A stretch of 64,000 nt of DNA from Neurospora tetraspora. Its lineage: Eukaryota > Ascomycota > Sordariomycetes > Sordariales > Sordariaceae. The stretch lies in assembly GCF_033439725.1 (NCBI RefSeq), contig NW_026944386.1:4774001-4838000 (forward strand). Reading direction: 5' to 3'. Within the stretch, counting starts at the first letter, position 1, and every line of letters starts with the position of its first letter. Below the pieces are notes generated by a model. The model made no database searches. It was not told the DNA's origin and saw only the letters and a program-made list of their open reading frames with translations. Made by a program: the position numbers and the translations under genes. This document shows positions 34,222-45,929 of this stretch, one piece after another.

Positions 34222-34710
34222 TTTGATTGCTGTTCGGTGGCCGGACTGCAAAAGGGGACCCTCGTGGTAATTGGTGGTGAAGTTGGCCGTGAGTTCGGAC
34301 AGGATAACGTCGAAAGGGTGGTCGTTCGGCGAGCGGAGAGTGACGGGTCGTCGTGGGAATTTTTTGGTGGCCCCGCCTCAGGTGGTCAAGCCCCAATCTG
34401 CCGCTACGAAGCCCCAAAAGACCCGGTTGTGCCCCAGTTGTGCGGTCCGTGCACAGCCACTCTGGTTGCCGCATTGGGGGAGCAAATTGGTTAGGGCTCA
34501 GTTGACCTAAGCTTGGCCTGGCGCGCACCCGTAGTCACTGGCTGGAGTGTGTGCGTGCGCAGAGACCAGCCCAGCGCCCGAGCCACACTGCCTGCGCGCC
34601 GACCAGAAAAATCTCCCCGCCTTTTCGTTGCGCAGAGGAAAAGACGTTGAAGCCAGGACTGTCTCTCCCTCTCCCCTTCATCACCAAACCACCAGAACTC
34701 ATCATTCAAA
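34222..34710. promoter_or_regulatory. Bidirectional promoter of RPS5 and RPS25
   Basis: Only 489 nt separate the two ribosomal-protein start codons. The region contains a telomere-like TTAGGG box at 34491-34496 and several GCCCCA motifs between about 34390 and 34440. Telobox-type sites bound by Tbf1 or Rap1-like factors are known in ribosomal-protein promoters of other ascomycetes; the assignment here is inference. Confidence 0.55.
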
Positions 34711-35248
34711 ATGGCTCCCGCCGCGTCTGGTGCTAAGAAGCAGAAGAAGAAGTGGTCCAAGGGCAAGGGTAAGGAGAATCTCTGTCCATTTTTCGGGGTC
34801 GTCCTTTTCGGCAGATGATGATGGCTTCGCGACTGTCGCCGTCGTGGTCATTGTCGCTGTCGTGATGGCGCCCCCGACAACAACAACAAGTCTTGGTCAA
34901 ATTCACTGACACACACCAACAGTCAAGGACAAGGCCCAGCACGCCGTCATCCTTGACAAGTCCACTTCCGACAAGCTTTACAAGGACGTCCAGTCCTACC
35001 GCCTTGTCACCATCGCCACCCTCGTCGACCGTCTCAAGATCAACGGCTCGCTTGCCCGCCGCTGCCTTAAGGACCTCGAGGAGAAGGGTCAGATCAAGCA
35101 GGTTGTTGGACACAGCAAGATGAAGATCTACAGTACGTCTCTCTCGCCCGGTTGAACCGACGACATTCGATTTCGACCAGACACATCCCCGAGAACGATC
35201 TGGCTAACATGCGACTTCACAGCCCGTGCCATTGGCGCTGACGAGTAA
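34711..35248 (+). CDS. RPS25: 40S ribosomal protein S25 (eS25)
   Basis: Three exons (34711-34768, 34923-35132, 35223-35248) encode 97 aa. The Lys-rich start MAPAASGAKKQKKKWSKGK is joined to VKDKAQHAVILDK, and the winged-helix core (YRLVTIATLVDRLKINGSLA, then LEEKGQIKQVVGHSKMKIYT) matches eS25 throughout. The last exon is just 26 nt, ending TRAIGADE. Donors (GTAAGG, GTACGT) and branches (CTGAC, CTAAC) are good. eS25 lies in the small-subunit head near the E site and supports IRES-type initiation in several eukaryotes. Confidence 0.97.
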
Positions 35249-38200
35249 ATGTTCAAACACCCGACGGTTTTCTTGACATGACGGACCGGCAGACTTGAAA
35301 AGGTGGTTCGTCAGCGACAAGGAGGGGTTTGACTTTTTTGATCGGGCTATGTACTCTGGTGGGAATGGTCAATCTTTGCATGCACAATGCACACGGTGTA
35401 GCATTTTAGTGGGAGGGGAATCGGGAAGTGCTCCTCAGATTCTTTACACAATCACACTGGGATTTTGCATCGATCGGAAGATACGAACGGAACGACCAAT
35501 ATCACGACAAACGAACGGGGAAGACTCGGCTCCAATCTGCCTGGGAAAGAGTTGGACCTGAGTGCGATGCTTACGTGCAAGCCGTGTGTGTGCGCGCGCC
35601 TAGTCCGATGGGAATAGCTTGTCACGAGCAGTTCTCTATGATACCCCAATCCAAGGAGGAGGACAGAAGGACTAGAGGTGGTAGAATAGGAAACTAATTT
35701 ACTGCCTCAAAGCAACATCCGAGTTCACATGATGCCAGTGACGTATGTGTATCGATATGATATATGGGTGTCTGGATGGGATTCTCCATGGCCACTAGTC
35801 CAGCCCTATGATGAACTGGTCCCATCTCAATGGATGACGGTGCTTGGCCGCTGAGGTATTCGGTGACGATAATGGAAGTGGAAGCTAAAGACATTTCTTA
35901 TCGAGTGCCTCTTATCAGCCAGACTCCATCGAACAGTTGAAAACATCTCGGCGAAAAACAGCCCCAACTTCAGGAGCTCCTTCCACTTCATGCAGGGTCA
36001 GCTCCAGTAGGTCACATCCTTCCTCACACAAGGTTCCCATACTCCCACTCGGGTCTGATTCGATGCCGCTGTTCATTTCATTTTTTCCCCTTCCTCCTTG
36101 AGATTTTCCTCTATCCAGCCGGAACACATTGCCTTACATACCATATCCACATCCTGAGTGAGGACGTCACGGTTTGCTCCTCCAGACAACATTTGCAGTA
36201 TCAGAACTCAACATTTCCCCCCTCTTTCCGGTCTTCTATACGTGTATATGTTCATTATATCTGTGTGGATTCGTGATGCATGGATGTAATAGGTATCCAG
36301 CATCAAACGGTAAAGCGTGGGTCATTTCACTGTCTCCTGTGGTCTCAGCATCAAGCACATGGGTCAATGAGCGATGGCTCCAAGTTCTAACATGAAAACA
36401 GCCATAGGAAAGCTCGTAATTTCATCTTTGTATTTACGTGTCTTTCGAGGTGCCTCTGTTTTTCCAGTTGCTTGGCACAACCAGTTCGGAAGAGTAGGTA
36501 CCTCTATCGTTAGACTCGCATCTGCTCTTTCTGTTCAAACGTCGACTCCCGTGTCGGATTGTGTGAAGTCAGACTCAGGAACATCATGACTTCTTCCGTT
36601 GGCTTTGTGACAAGCTGAGCATCTTGGGTGAACTCTGAAGGCCTCACGGCGAACCAATGAGTTCACTCGTTAGCAGCCAAGGTTGACGGCATGACCGTTG
36701 AACATGGTGAAAGACGGCAGACCAGGCGGCAGACCGGTTACACCCAAGCATACTTGCTGACCCATTCTTCTCTTTTGTATAGCGGGAAGGTGAGCCTCAG
36801 ATACTGTCCATGTGCTTGCAACCATCTCATCCTGTAAAGTTTGTCTGCTGGTTTGTTCATGGACTGTTGAGACTTGAGAGCACGTGAAAGCTTGATACGA
36901 TTGAGGTTATCTCCAAGTCCGGTCCAGCGTCCCGGACCTTGTCGGCTTGGCATGAACGGACCCCCTCCGGCCGGCACCTTGATGGATTGTGGACTTCATT
37001 GGGCATTGGAGCCAGTGGCACAGATAGGCCATGTTGCCGCCACCGTCTTCCTCTTCACTCCTCGTATTCAGTGATATTCAACTACATGTCGGACTCACCG
37101 TCAAGACCGTGTCGCCTGGGCCCAGAGAGCTGTTGGAGCTTTGCCATTGACGGGCTCTCATTGACCGAAGCTGTTGCCCCGAGTTGCCGCCCGTTTTGCC
37201 GTCGTCGTTTGCCACATGCCCGCCTAGAGCCTGCTAGCGATGGCCTAGTGGTTGCTGCTAGCGATGCCACTCGGGCGGCTCAGCGGTTCTGGATGTGAAC
37301 AGGAGGGGGGGTGCACAATTGGTGCTGAAAAAGTTAAGGCCGGGGGCTGCAGCATGACGTTGCAATTCCACTGAACCTGGGACAACAGCGAAAAGGGAAG
37401 TTGAACTCGTGAGAGATGAAGGATTCCCTTGCGATCCCTCATGGCCATGGGGAAGTTCTGGAATATTCAGACTCGGATGTCGTGGAGGTGACAGTTTCGG
37501 AAGTTGAGATCACCGAGTATGGATGTTTTCCGTCCCGTTTGCATGACAGCCGAATCTCTGCCCGTGGGGACGGGAGTTCTGGGTTCGTAGCAGGGCGGCT
37601 CCAGTTGTCTGCCAAGGAATCTGACTCGGGTCTTGGCCAACGCAAAGCGTGAAGGGTGTTTGTTGGAGGGGGACGAGACTGGGGAGCGAGGTGGGGGGAC
37701 GGGGAGGGGGGTTTGAAGTCGGAAGGCTCCTTTCGAAACGTGGGAATCCCAAGACAGTGGGTGATAGCGAGTTCTCAGATACCGTCTTACCGATGTCGAC
37801 AGCTCCATCCATCCTCCTGTTTGAGACGACGTAGCCGAGGGCATCAAAAGTTCAAAGGCAATGAACGGTGAGAACGAAGAGGCGGTCGGCTGCCAACTAT
37901 ATGTAAATGACCAGTTTCACAATGGCGGCTGGCGTCTCGCTGCTGGACTTCGTGGCACCTCAAACACACACGACCTCGAAGTTACTGAGGGATAATTGAT
38001 ACGTGTAATTATAGCCAACGAACAAATTGGGCTCTGATGCGTCCAATTGGGTGACGATGCTTTGGTTCTTGTTACAAGATTGACTGGAGCCTTTCGGGCT
38101 TTACCGGCAGTGCAGGAAGCCTGACTGTCACCGCGGGACAGGCAAGAGTGGCATGAGCTGTCAAGGGCTGCCAGCAGCTGCAAGGTTGCCCAATCTGGTC

Positions 38201-38485
38201 AAGGTGCAAGAGAATGGTCCGTGCACGGTGCTTGAGCAGCCCAGCCAGGGGACCGGGAAGATTCGGTGGGCTAGTAGCGGCTGGCGCCCACACAAAAGTA
38301 AAAACTGGGCCTGCTTCCTTGTCTCCGCTGCGAAATTTTTCGTCGGCCCCCCCTTGGAGCCCCAGACCCCCAGTCGGCCGCAGAATATATTCTCGCGACT
38401 TTCTTCCTCTTCCCTCGTAGCAGAGCTTGGTCTTTTCTCTCCATCTCCACTCCTCTCTTTTTACAGCAAGGAAAGGAATATCACA
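35249..38485. other. Long intergenic region, nothing recognised
   Basis: About 3.2 kb, the longest gene-free stretch in the GC-normal part. Short open frames on both strands are Arg/Pro/Ser-rich, have no consistent splice sites and resemble no family. The last 200 bases are the pyrimidine-rich leader of the ADP/ATP carrier. A non-coding RNA here cannot be excluded from sequence alone. Confidence 0.5.
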
Positions 38486-39943
38486 ATGGCGGAGCAACAG
38501 AAGGTTTTGGGCATGCCGGTATGTATTCTCCCGCTCTATCGCCCAGCACGTCGATGATGTCGTCGTCGTCGTCGTTGTTGTCGTCATTTCCCTGGTCGGG
38601 CAGTCGAAGCAATCCTCCACCGCGACCTCAGCCAGCCTTCGCAGATCATCGCGCGATAGCAATCAACAACAACCATCAATCAGTCGGTCGACAATGATGG
38701 TGATTGTTCCTGCGCTTGATCTATCGCAGCTAGGTCATTGCGTTTGCATCTCGACTACCACCAGGGAATGCGGGGACACGACCTGACATCTGTTTGCTTA
38801 TCGCGACATGACAACATGCTAACATTTTCCCCTTCTACAGCCCTTCGTGGCGGACTTCTTGATGGGTGGTGTCTCTGCCGCCGTCTCGAAGACTGCTGCC
38901 GCTCCCATTGAGCGTATCAAGCTCCTCGTCCAGAACCAGGTACGTTCCGATAATTACCTCATTCTCTCATTACCGACTGGAGAGGCGAATATCCTTGGGC
39001 GCTGTGATCCGCGCGTGCGGTAGCAGTCTCCCCAAGTTTATCTGGGCTGTCACGTGCCACCCCTCCACCGTCAGCGATGCGAGAACGAATACCTCTTCCA
39101 CATCTACGATAAGGTATACTAACAACCCCCTAGGATGAGATGATCCGCGCCGGCCGTCTCGACCGCCGCTACAACGGCATCATCGACTGCTTCAAGCGCA
39201 CCACCGCCGATGAGGGTATGATGGCCTTGTGGCGTGGCAACACCGCCAACGTCATCCGTTACTTCCCTACCCAGGCCCTGAACTTCGCTTTCCGTGACAA
39301 GTTCAAGCAGATGTTCGGCTTCAAGAAGGACAAGGACGGCTACTGGAAGTGGATGGCTGGTAACCTTGCCTCCGGTGGTGCCGCTGGTGCCACTTCCCTC
39401 CTCTTCGTCTACTCCCTCGACTACGCCCGTACCCGTCTCGCCAACGATGCCAAGTCCGCCAAGAAGGGTGGTGAGCGTCAGTTCAACGGTCTCGTCGATG
39501 TCTACCGCAAGACCATCGCTTCCGATGGTATTGCCGGTCTCTACCGTGGTTTCGGTCCCTCCGTCGCTGGTATCGTCGTCTACCGTGGTCTCTACTTCGG
39601 TCTCTACGACTCCATCAAGCCCGTCCTCCTCGTCGGTGACCTCAAGAACAACTTCCTTGCCTCTTTCGCTCTCGGCTGGTGCGTCACCACCGCCGCTGGT
39701 ATCGCCTCTTACCCTCTTGACACCATCCGTCGTCGCATGATGATGACCTCCGGTGAGGCCGTCAAGTACAAGTCTTCCTTCGATGCCGCTTCCCAGATCA
39801 TTGCCAAGGAGGGTGTCAAGTCTCTCTTCAAGGGTGCTGGTGCCAACATTCTCCGTGGTGTCGCCGGTGCTGGTGTCCTCTCCATCTACGATCAGCTCCA
39901 GGTCCTCCTCTTCGGCAAGGCCTTCAAGGGTGGTTCCGGTTAA
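38486..39943 (+). CDS. aac: Mitochondrial ADP/ATP carrier
   Basis: Three exons (38486-38518, 38841-38939, 39134-39943) encode 313 aa, the family length. The start [20 protein letters not shown] is joined across a 322-nt intron, and a second intron of 194 nt has branch ACTAAC. Three mitochondrial-carrier repeats are visible with the motifs [15 protein letters not shown] and [17 protein letters not shown] is the ADP/ATP-carrier signature. The protein spans the inner membrane six times and exchanges cytosolic ADP for matrix ATP. Codon bias is extreme (GGT, GCC, CTC, AAG), implying very high expression. Intron 1 contains a run of GTC/GTT triplets (about 38553-38586). Confidence 0.98.
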
Positions 39944-40618
39944 ATTTCCCAACCTCAAATGTATTAAACTTTGAAGTTGAGGAGATGACCCTTTTTGGGA
40001 TGGAGATCAGACCGTTTCTCTTCGGGATCTATCTCTGACGGAGGGTTTCGAAAAGGTTGTGATGATGGACTCAAGCGTTGAGCCATTGTCCGGTTGAGGA
40101 GGAGGTTTCGCGGGCTATATACCAATTCCCCGCTGTAATACAAGATCCTTAGCTGTTCCCCCATGTGTATTCCCCTTTGCCTCTGGCAACATCATCTTTC
40201 CGCCGTTTCCTTTGCATGCGTCTCATAGATCCCCTTTGACGATAGTTTGGCGAATTCATGGGTTTCCTTTCCGAACTGCGTTTATCAAACAAGTGATTGT
40301 GCATTAGTTGCCTTCGAATACGTGAAATGCATGCGAACATCTGAACATCTGAACATGTAGATTTTGGTCTGGGTTCTCTGGCTCTGACCGACCAGTTACG
40401 TAACTACGATTTGGGGCATCTTTGTCGCGTCGCGTCTTCCAGCGATTGAACTTCCACCACCACACATCTTCCGAACGCACCTCTTGACTTGCGACAGCTT
40501 TGCGCGCTCAGCTTCTACGACTGCCCTTATAACGACTTACGCCGTACCCAATTCCTGAACTTGGCGCCTTTCCCTTCTGCTCTACCCGCCTTCAGGTATC
40601 AGCGACAGATCAGTCACA
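39944..40618. other. Intergenic region between the carrier and CENP-X genes
   Basis: 3' flank of the ADP/ATP carrier followed by the promoter and leader of the CENP-X gene. Nothing else was seen. Confidence 0.5.
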
Positions 40619-41320
40619 ATGCCTCCTAAATCTACCTCCGCGGCCTCCAGCAGCCGTCGCGGTAAGCCTTCCATTTCTCGCAGTCGCATTTGGTTCAAAT
40701 TCGCTTCGAAAATCCAACCGAAAGCTAACATGGCCTTCACAGCTCCCACCGGCGCCAAACGTGGCTCTACCTCAGCAGACCCCTCCTCCTCGAAGCGACG
40801 CCGCGAAACAACAGACACGATCGAGCTCGCCTCCGACCAAGATGATGAAGACCTCGAGATGTTCGATCACAGCCGAATCAACAATGACGTTACCATGCTT
40901 GGCTCCGACGACGAAGAAGAACAACCAGACGTGGACACGAATCGGTTCCGACGACGACAGATGCAGCGCAACAACCAAGACTCGGACGCTGACGACTCAG
41001 ATCGGTATCAACCACAGCAAGATTCAGACGTGGAAGAGCAACAAGACGAAGCAGAGGACTCGGACGAAGAGGAACGGCCCACGGTCCCCTCGGAGCTGCT
41101 CACGAGGTTATTGTACGAGTTCTTCGAGAGCGACAAGACGAAGATAACGAAAGACGCGAACGAGGCGGTGGCGCGGTATGTGGATATCTTTGTGAGGGAG
41201 GCGATTGCGAGGAGTGTAGTGGAGAGGGAGGGAGGGAATGGGACGACTTCTGGGGGAGGAGGGTTCTTGGAGGTGGAAGACTTGGAGAAGATTGCGCCTC
41301 AGTTGTTGTTGGATCTTTGA
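40619..41320 (+). CDS. MHF2: Centromere protein X / MHF2 histone-fold protein
   Basis: Two exons, 40619-40661 and 40743-41320, encode 206 aa. Residues about 138-206 match the CENP-X/Mhf2 histone fold: VPSELLTRLLYEFFESDKTK, then ANEAVARYVDIFVREAIARS and the near-invariant end FLEVEDLEKIAPQLLLDL. The N-terminal 130 residues are acidic and disordered, much longer than in animal CENP-X. CENP-X pairs with CENP-S (Mhf1) in the inner kinetochore and with FANCM/Mph1 at stalled forks, where it binds branched DNA. The intron (donor GTAAGC, branch GCTAAC, acceptor CACAG) is 81 nt, in phase and free of stops, so unspliced mRNA would encode a 233-aa form. Confidence 0.9.
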   Translation: MPPKSTSAASSSRRGKPSISRSRIWFKFASKIQPKANMAFTAPTGAKRGSTSADPSSSKRRRETTDTIELASDQDDEDLEMFDHSRINNDVTMLGSDDEEEQPDVDTNRFRRRQMQRNNQDSDADDSDRYQPQQDSDVEEQQDEAEDSDEEERPTVPSELLTRLLYEFFESDKTKITKDANEAVARYVDIFVREAIARSVVEREGGNGTTSGGGGFLEVEDLEKIAPQLLLDL

Positions 41321-43340
41321 TATGTTGAAGGGAGACAAAGGGAGGGTGCTGCTGAAGTGGAAGGCTGCTGGAGTGGGAGGCTGCAGATGCGCCTCGAGGA
41401 TTGGAGTTGGCTAAGCATCTCTCTGAGGTCTGGATTCGACTTTATGCCTTCTATTCAGTCGGCACTTGGCCATCTCAGCTTGACCTAGAGTAGCATCATC
41501 GTACAGGCATCCGGCGGAGCTCTACCTGCTCACTTATCAAGCTATTTACGCCTGTCAAATGGAGGTTATAGGGCACCCGTTGTGCCTTGCGAGGACTCTT
41601 TGCCATACAACGCCGGTTGACGATAGACAGTGGCACAAGCAAGTGGAAGGTCAAGAGAGGGACTGGAGGGCAGCTAGTGTGAGCTGTACGGCTCAAGCTC
41701 GAAGAGATTAACGGTCATTCGCCAGTCTAAATGGGAAGTGTGGTAGAGGAGTCCAAAACAATGTTCGTTTGTTTCAACAGACATCGTAGAGGTAACTCGA
41801 CAGTCGACGATGGCAGATGGCTAATGTAGCAAGGCAGGCTCCCAGTTTTCAATGCTCGAAACAACTTGAACAGGCCCTGCTAGACATGTGTAGGAAACCA
41901 CATGTTTTCCATCGTCTTTTCCATCCATATCAGCTTCCCAGCCTTCACTGTGTTATGAAGGGAGAAAGGTCTAGACCGTCTAATCACCGAGACCCCCAAA
42001 GCTCAGGCCCCGTCATAGCTCGCGATATCACGACTAATGGAATTCGTCCCAACACCCAATCTGGCACTTTGACATCTCCGACATCGCCTCTCGGAACGAT
42101 GAGATTCAGCAAGGGAAGATCTGGAAAGTTCTAACTGAGTCGTGGTTACTGAAACCGGATCCGTGTATCAGATGCGTCGCAGATCCCTTTGGTGATGGTC
42201 GGCTCCCGGCTGTGCTCTGACCCCTGGCCACAAACGGCCCCTGGCGCTTAGTAGCAGGGATCCGAACCTTAATTCGGCTTTTCTCTTTCTCTTTACTTGG
42301 CTTTCAGATTTTCGGTATCGCGAAGGCGAAGATATAATGGGCTTTGGCTTGATGGAGTGGCTCATACGGGTGGCTAGGTGGCAAAGTGTCACAGAGATAT
42401 CAAGATCGCAAACTTCAACTGAACCCAATCCAGCAATAGGATCTTCGCAAAGCAGACAGAGTGACACTTTCCTTTCATTCCCTCACCAATATTCCACTTC
42501 CCTTCGTTATCATGGAGGCATTCAGACGCATTCTTTACAAGACCCAATTCGCCTATCATTCTCTTCTCTACAGATGCCGGTACGAGCTTTACCACCGTAC
42601 ACGCTTTACAAGGTTGGGTAGAAATCCAACCTATCTCAAATTCGCTACAGCCATCGTTTTCGTTTCGACTTCTGGGACTATACCGAGGTGCTTGGATTGA
42701 AAGATAAGGAAACGAACTTCCGAGGAGGACAAACTAGCTTTTCAAAGAGCAATACTCTTTTTGCTATAGCACAAAGTTGGTGTCTTTTTGTTGTAAGTGT
42801 ACCCCCAGCTGATATGCCCAGTCCCTGCTCCGGAAACTCCAAACACCGTGATGTTTGGCTACTGCGGAGCCTACGGTTCCCCTACCCCAGAACTTCAACT
42901 CCTTTTGTCGATCGATGAAACCTGACATTTTGCTAACCATGACAGGGCATCTCTAGGTCCAGTTGACGTCCGAGCGATCCTTGAAATCTCCTTGGGCCTG
43001 GGCGGTTGACTTATATCCCCACGATACTCTCCCCATCTGTTTCCTGGACTTCTCTTTTCGTCATCCTCTTCACCATCCACCATCACAACCCACAACCCGG
43101 GTCGTTTTTTTCTTTTCGTTTTCCTTTCTTTCTCCGCCGTCGACCGGCGTTTACCTTCCGAAACAGCTAGGCTAGTCCTGCTCACTATTTGGTTTTCGAC
43201 AATAATACAGCGCTAGTCGCTTTCACATCTTACCACCACACTCCCTCTCACTTAACCCGACGACGACAAACCGCTAGACGGACGACGGTCTTTTTTTCCC
43301 ATTTACCAGATCTTCAAAACACACACTCAACACAACAAAA
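41321..43340. other. Intergenic region, nothing recognised
   Basis: About 2 kb between CENP-X and the cupredoxin gene. Pyrimidine-rich leader-like sequence fills the last 250 bases. No convincing frame, RNA gene or repeat was seen. Confidence 0.5.
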
Positions 43341-44357
43341 ATGCATTTCCCCAACCTCCTCCTCGCCGGGCTCGCCACCCTCTCGACAACCGTCACCGCC
43401 CAAAAAACCCACGTCGTCTCCGTTGGCTACAACGGCACTCTCGTCTACTCCCCCAACAAGATCTCCGCCCAGCCCGGCGAAGCAATCCAGTTCCAATTCG
43501 TGGCCGGCAACCACACCGTCACGCAATCGACCTTCGACGCTCCCTGCCAACCTATTGCTTCGCATAGCAATGTCACGGGGATACACTCGGGGTTCATGCC
43601 TGCCGCAGCAGATAAGAAGAACTCTAGTGTGCCGGTGTACACGGTGATTGTGAAGAACAAGAACCCGATGTGGCTGTATTGTGCCCAGGGGAAGCATTGT
43701 CAGGCGGGCATGGTGATGGTTGTTAATGAGAAGTGAGTAAACTCCCTGGATGCCGACTTGCCATGTTTGTTTGTGGATATGAAAGGGACTAACAGGGAAA
43801 CCAGCACATCCGCCAACGGTACCAAGTCACTGGAGAACTACAAGGCCATCGCGAAGAAGGCTACCACCGCCGTCCCCGCCGGTACTGGCAGCGGTTCTGG
43901 CTCAGGCTCTGGCTCAGGCTCTGGTTCCGGTTCCGGTTCTGGTTCCGGTTCCGGCAGTGACTCCGGCTCGGGCTCGGGCACTGGCTCTGGCTCTGGTTCC
44001 GGCTCTGGCTCTGGTTCCGGTTCCGGCTCTGGTTCCGGTTCTGGCTCTGGTTCCGGTTCTGGCTCTGGTTCCGGTTCTGGTTCCGGTTCCGATTCTGGTT
44101 CCGGTTCTGGTTCCGGTTCTGGCTCTGGCTCTGGTTCCGGTTCTGGTTCCGGTTCTAGTTCCGGCTCTGGCTCTGGTTCCGGTTCTGGTTCTGGTTCTAC
44201 CAACGGCACCACCACCACCCCGTCCAACTCGACTATCCCCAGCGGTTCTTCGACTGCTGTGCCGGTGACTGCTGGTGCGGGTATGCTCTCTGCTGCTGGA
44301 GCTACGAGCATGTTCGCGCTTGTGGCTGGTGGTGCTGTTGCTTTCTTGTTCCTCTGA
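43341..44357 (+). CDS. Secreted GPI-anchored cupredoxin with a long Ser-Gly linker
   Basis: Two exons, 43341-43732 and 43805-44357, encode 314 aa. A signal peptide ([20 protein letters not shown], cleavage after A20) precedes a cupredoxin domain at about 22-130. Type-1 copper ligands can be placed: H58 (AGNHTV), C114, H119 and M124 in [15 protein letters not shown]69 and C120 may form a disulphide. Residues about 155-260 are an almost pure Ser-Gly repeat, followed by a Thr/Ser stalk and a hydrophobic C-terminus typical of GPI attachment. Related fungal serine-rich plastocyanin-like proteins sit on the wall or membrane; whether copper is bound or redox-active is unproven. The 72-nt intron has donor GTGAGT, branch ACTAAC and acceptor CCAG. 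Confidence 0.88.
43886..44199 (+). repeat. Ser-Gly coding minisatellite
   Basis: About 310 bp of GGY-TCY codons in 12- to 18-nt higher-order units (GGTTCCGGTTCT and variants), interrupted by rare Asp, Thr and Ser-Ser positions. It stays in frame within the cupredoxin gene. Such arrays change length readily by slippage or unequal exchange. Confidence 0.9.
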
Positions 44358-45003
44358 TTCACGAAAGTGGAGGGAAAGGAGAAGCTGAGTGGTAGATTCA
44401 TACCGGAGTTGGAGTGTACGATGTTAAAGAAGGGCGTTTTCTTCGTTGTCGGCGTGCTGGCTCCTGTTTCTGTTGTCAGCGACGTTGTTTTTTGGTTTAG
44501 AGCCGGGCACTAGACTAGGTTGCTGCGAGCATATGGCTTGGTTGGTTAGATATTGCATCAAATTGAGTGTCATGATCTCTGGTATTTAATGCTGCTCGAT
44601 GTTCAAACCGTCCAAACTGTACTGTGATCCCTACCTGATAAACCTGCTGTTGTCAAGAGAAATAATCAACACTGCCGCGGAGTTCCTTGGGTAGGTAACC
44701 AATTTTGTTCTGTTTTCCATATCATTACCAAAAAGAGACGTTGATGTTCTTCGTACTCACCAAGCCAATAAACAAACAATGGTCCGACGAATCCATAACC
44801 ACTAGTACCAGTCCCAGTCCCAGTCCATGTCTCGAACCACTGTATCGGGAAAATAACCATCCTCTGCCACCCAGGCAGCGGCAACAGCGTGCCCTCCCCT
44901 CTCATTCTTCTCCTCCTCTCCGTATTCCACCACTCCTTTCCTTCTCGATCACACATCGTTTCTTCCACCAGATTCTCCCCCTCTTCTCCTCAGGAGTCAT
45001 CTC
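44358..45003. other. Convergent 3' intergenic region
   Basis: 3' flanks of the cupredoxin gene and the minus-strand MAPR gene. Nothing else was recognised. Confidence 0.5.
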
Positions 45004-45929
45004 CTAGTGCTCCTTCTTTCCATCCTCCGGCGGTGACCTAGGCGTCCTCCCCCTCCCCGCCGCCTCACACAACTTGGGCACCGGCTCCTTCTTCAACCAG
45101 TCCTTGTCTCTCTTGACATATCCCACAAACCTGTACTTCTTGCTCTTCCCGAAGAAGTTCACCCAGTGCTTGAGGCCGTCGTTGACCTTCTTCAGGGCCT
45201 CCTCCATTTCCTTCCTCTTCAAGTCCTTCAGTTCCTCTGGGCTCCAGTACTTGTTGTCCACCGCAGGGTCGTCGAGAGGAAGGAACATCTCTTCGACACC
45301 GCGCATGTCGGGGGTGCGGTCTTCGGCGAAGCAGCCGGTGACGTAAGCGCGCGAAGCGTCAACGCCGGCAAAGACGTTGTAGGAACCGCCCGGGCCGTAG
45401 GTGCGGCGATTGGCGGAGACGTCGTAGATGGTGTGGTTGATTGCGAGATAGATGGGCTTGGAAGGATCGGTGCCGTCAAAGGCGGCGAGTTCGGTGGGGG
45501 TCAGGTAGATAGGGCCGCGCTACATGACCGACTTGTTAGCTGGTACTGGATGAGGAATCGGGAAGGGAAGAATAAAGAAGGTACCAATTGGGACTTCCAC
45601 CATTCTAACTGGAGGTAGTTGGGCGGGTGGGACATGCCCCAGAAGAAGGTCTCGCCATTGGAAATTAGGTAGCTTAGACCGCAAGACGCCAGAAAGAGGA
45701 AGGAGATGACGCGGAGGATGTCGAGGAGCCAGGGGTTGGATTCGTCTTCGTCTTCGATTTGACGTTTGGGGGCTTTCTTCTTCTTGCCGCCATTCTGGGA
45801 GTCGGAGTGAGGAGGGAAGCCGGGGCGGATGATCTCTTCGACCTCGGAGTCTTCTGATGCTGAGGCTGTTTCTTGGGAAGCTGTCTTGGGTTCGGGCTTG
45901 CGCCGGCGGACGGTGTCGGTGTCGGCCAT
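45004..45929 (-). CDS. Membrane-anchored cytochrome-b5-like heme/steroid-binding (MAPR family) protein
   Basis: Two minus-strand exons, 45929-45585 and 45519-45004, encode 286 aa. The 65-nt intron has donor GTACCT, branch GCTAAC and acceptor GTAG. An acidic and basic cytosolic N-terminus is followed by one membrane segment (about 68-90, LLDILRVISFLFLASCGLSY). The cytochrome-b5-like domain begins near residue 116 (RGPIYLTPTELAAFDGTD) and holds IYLAINHTIYDVS and RRTYGPGGSYNVFAGVDASR, the membrane-associated progesterone-receptor motif whose Tyr can ligate heme. The C-terminus is Lys-rich. Family members such as yeast Dap1 support sterol-synthesis P450s; this protein is a relative with a longer N-terminus, so that role is inference. 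Confidence 0.85.

Noticed and set aside
39119-39958. Long minus-strand frame (279 codons) opposite the ADP/ATP carrier
   Set aside because: Codon-bias shadow: strong C-ending bias on the plus strand removes stops from the opposite strand.
43838-44401. 187-codon minus-strand frame of Glu-Pro repeats
   Set aside because: It is the antisense of the Ser-Gly minisatellite in the cupredoxin gene; GGY-TCY codons read backwards give Glu/Pro without stops.
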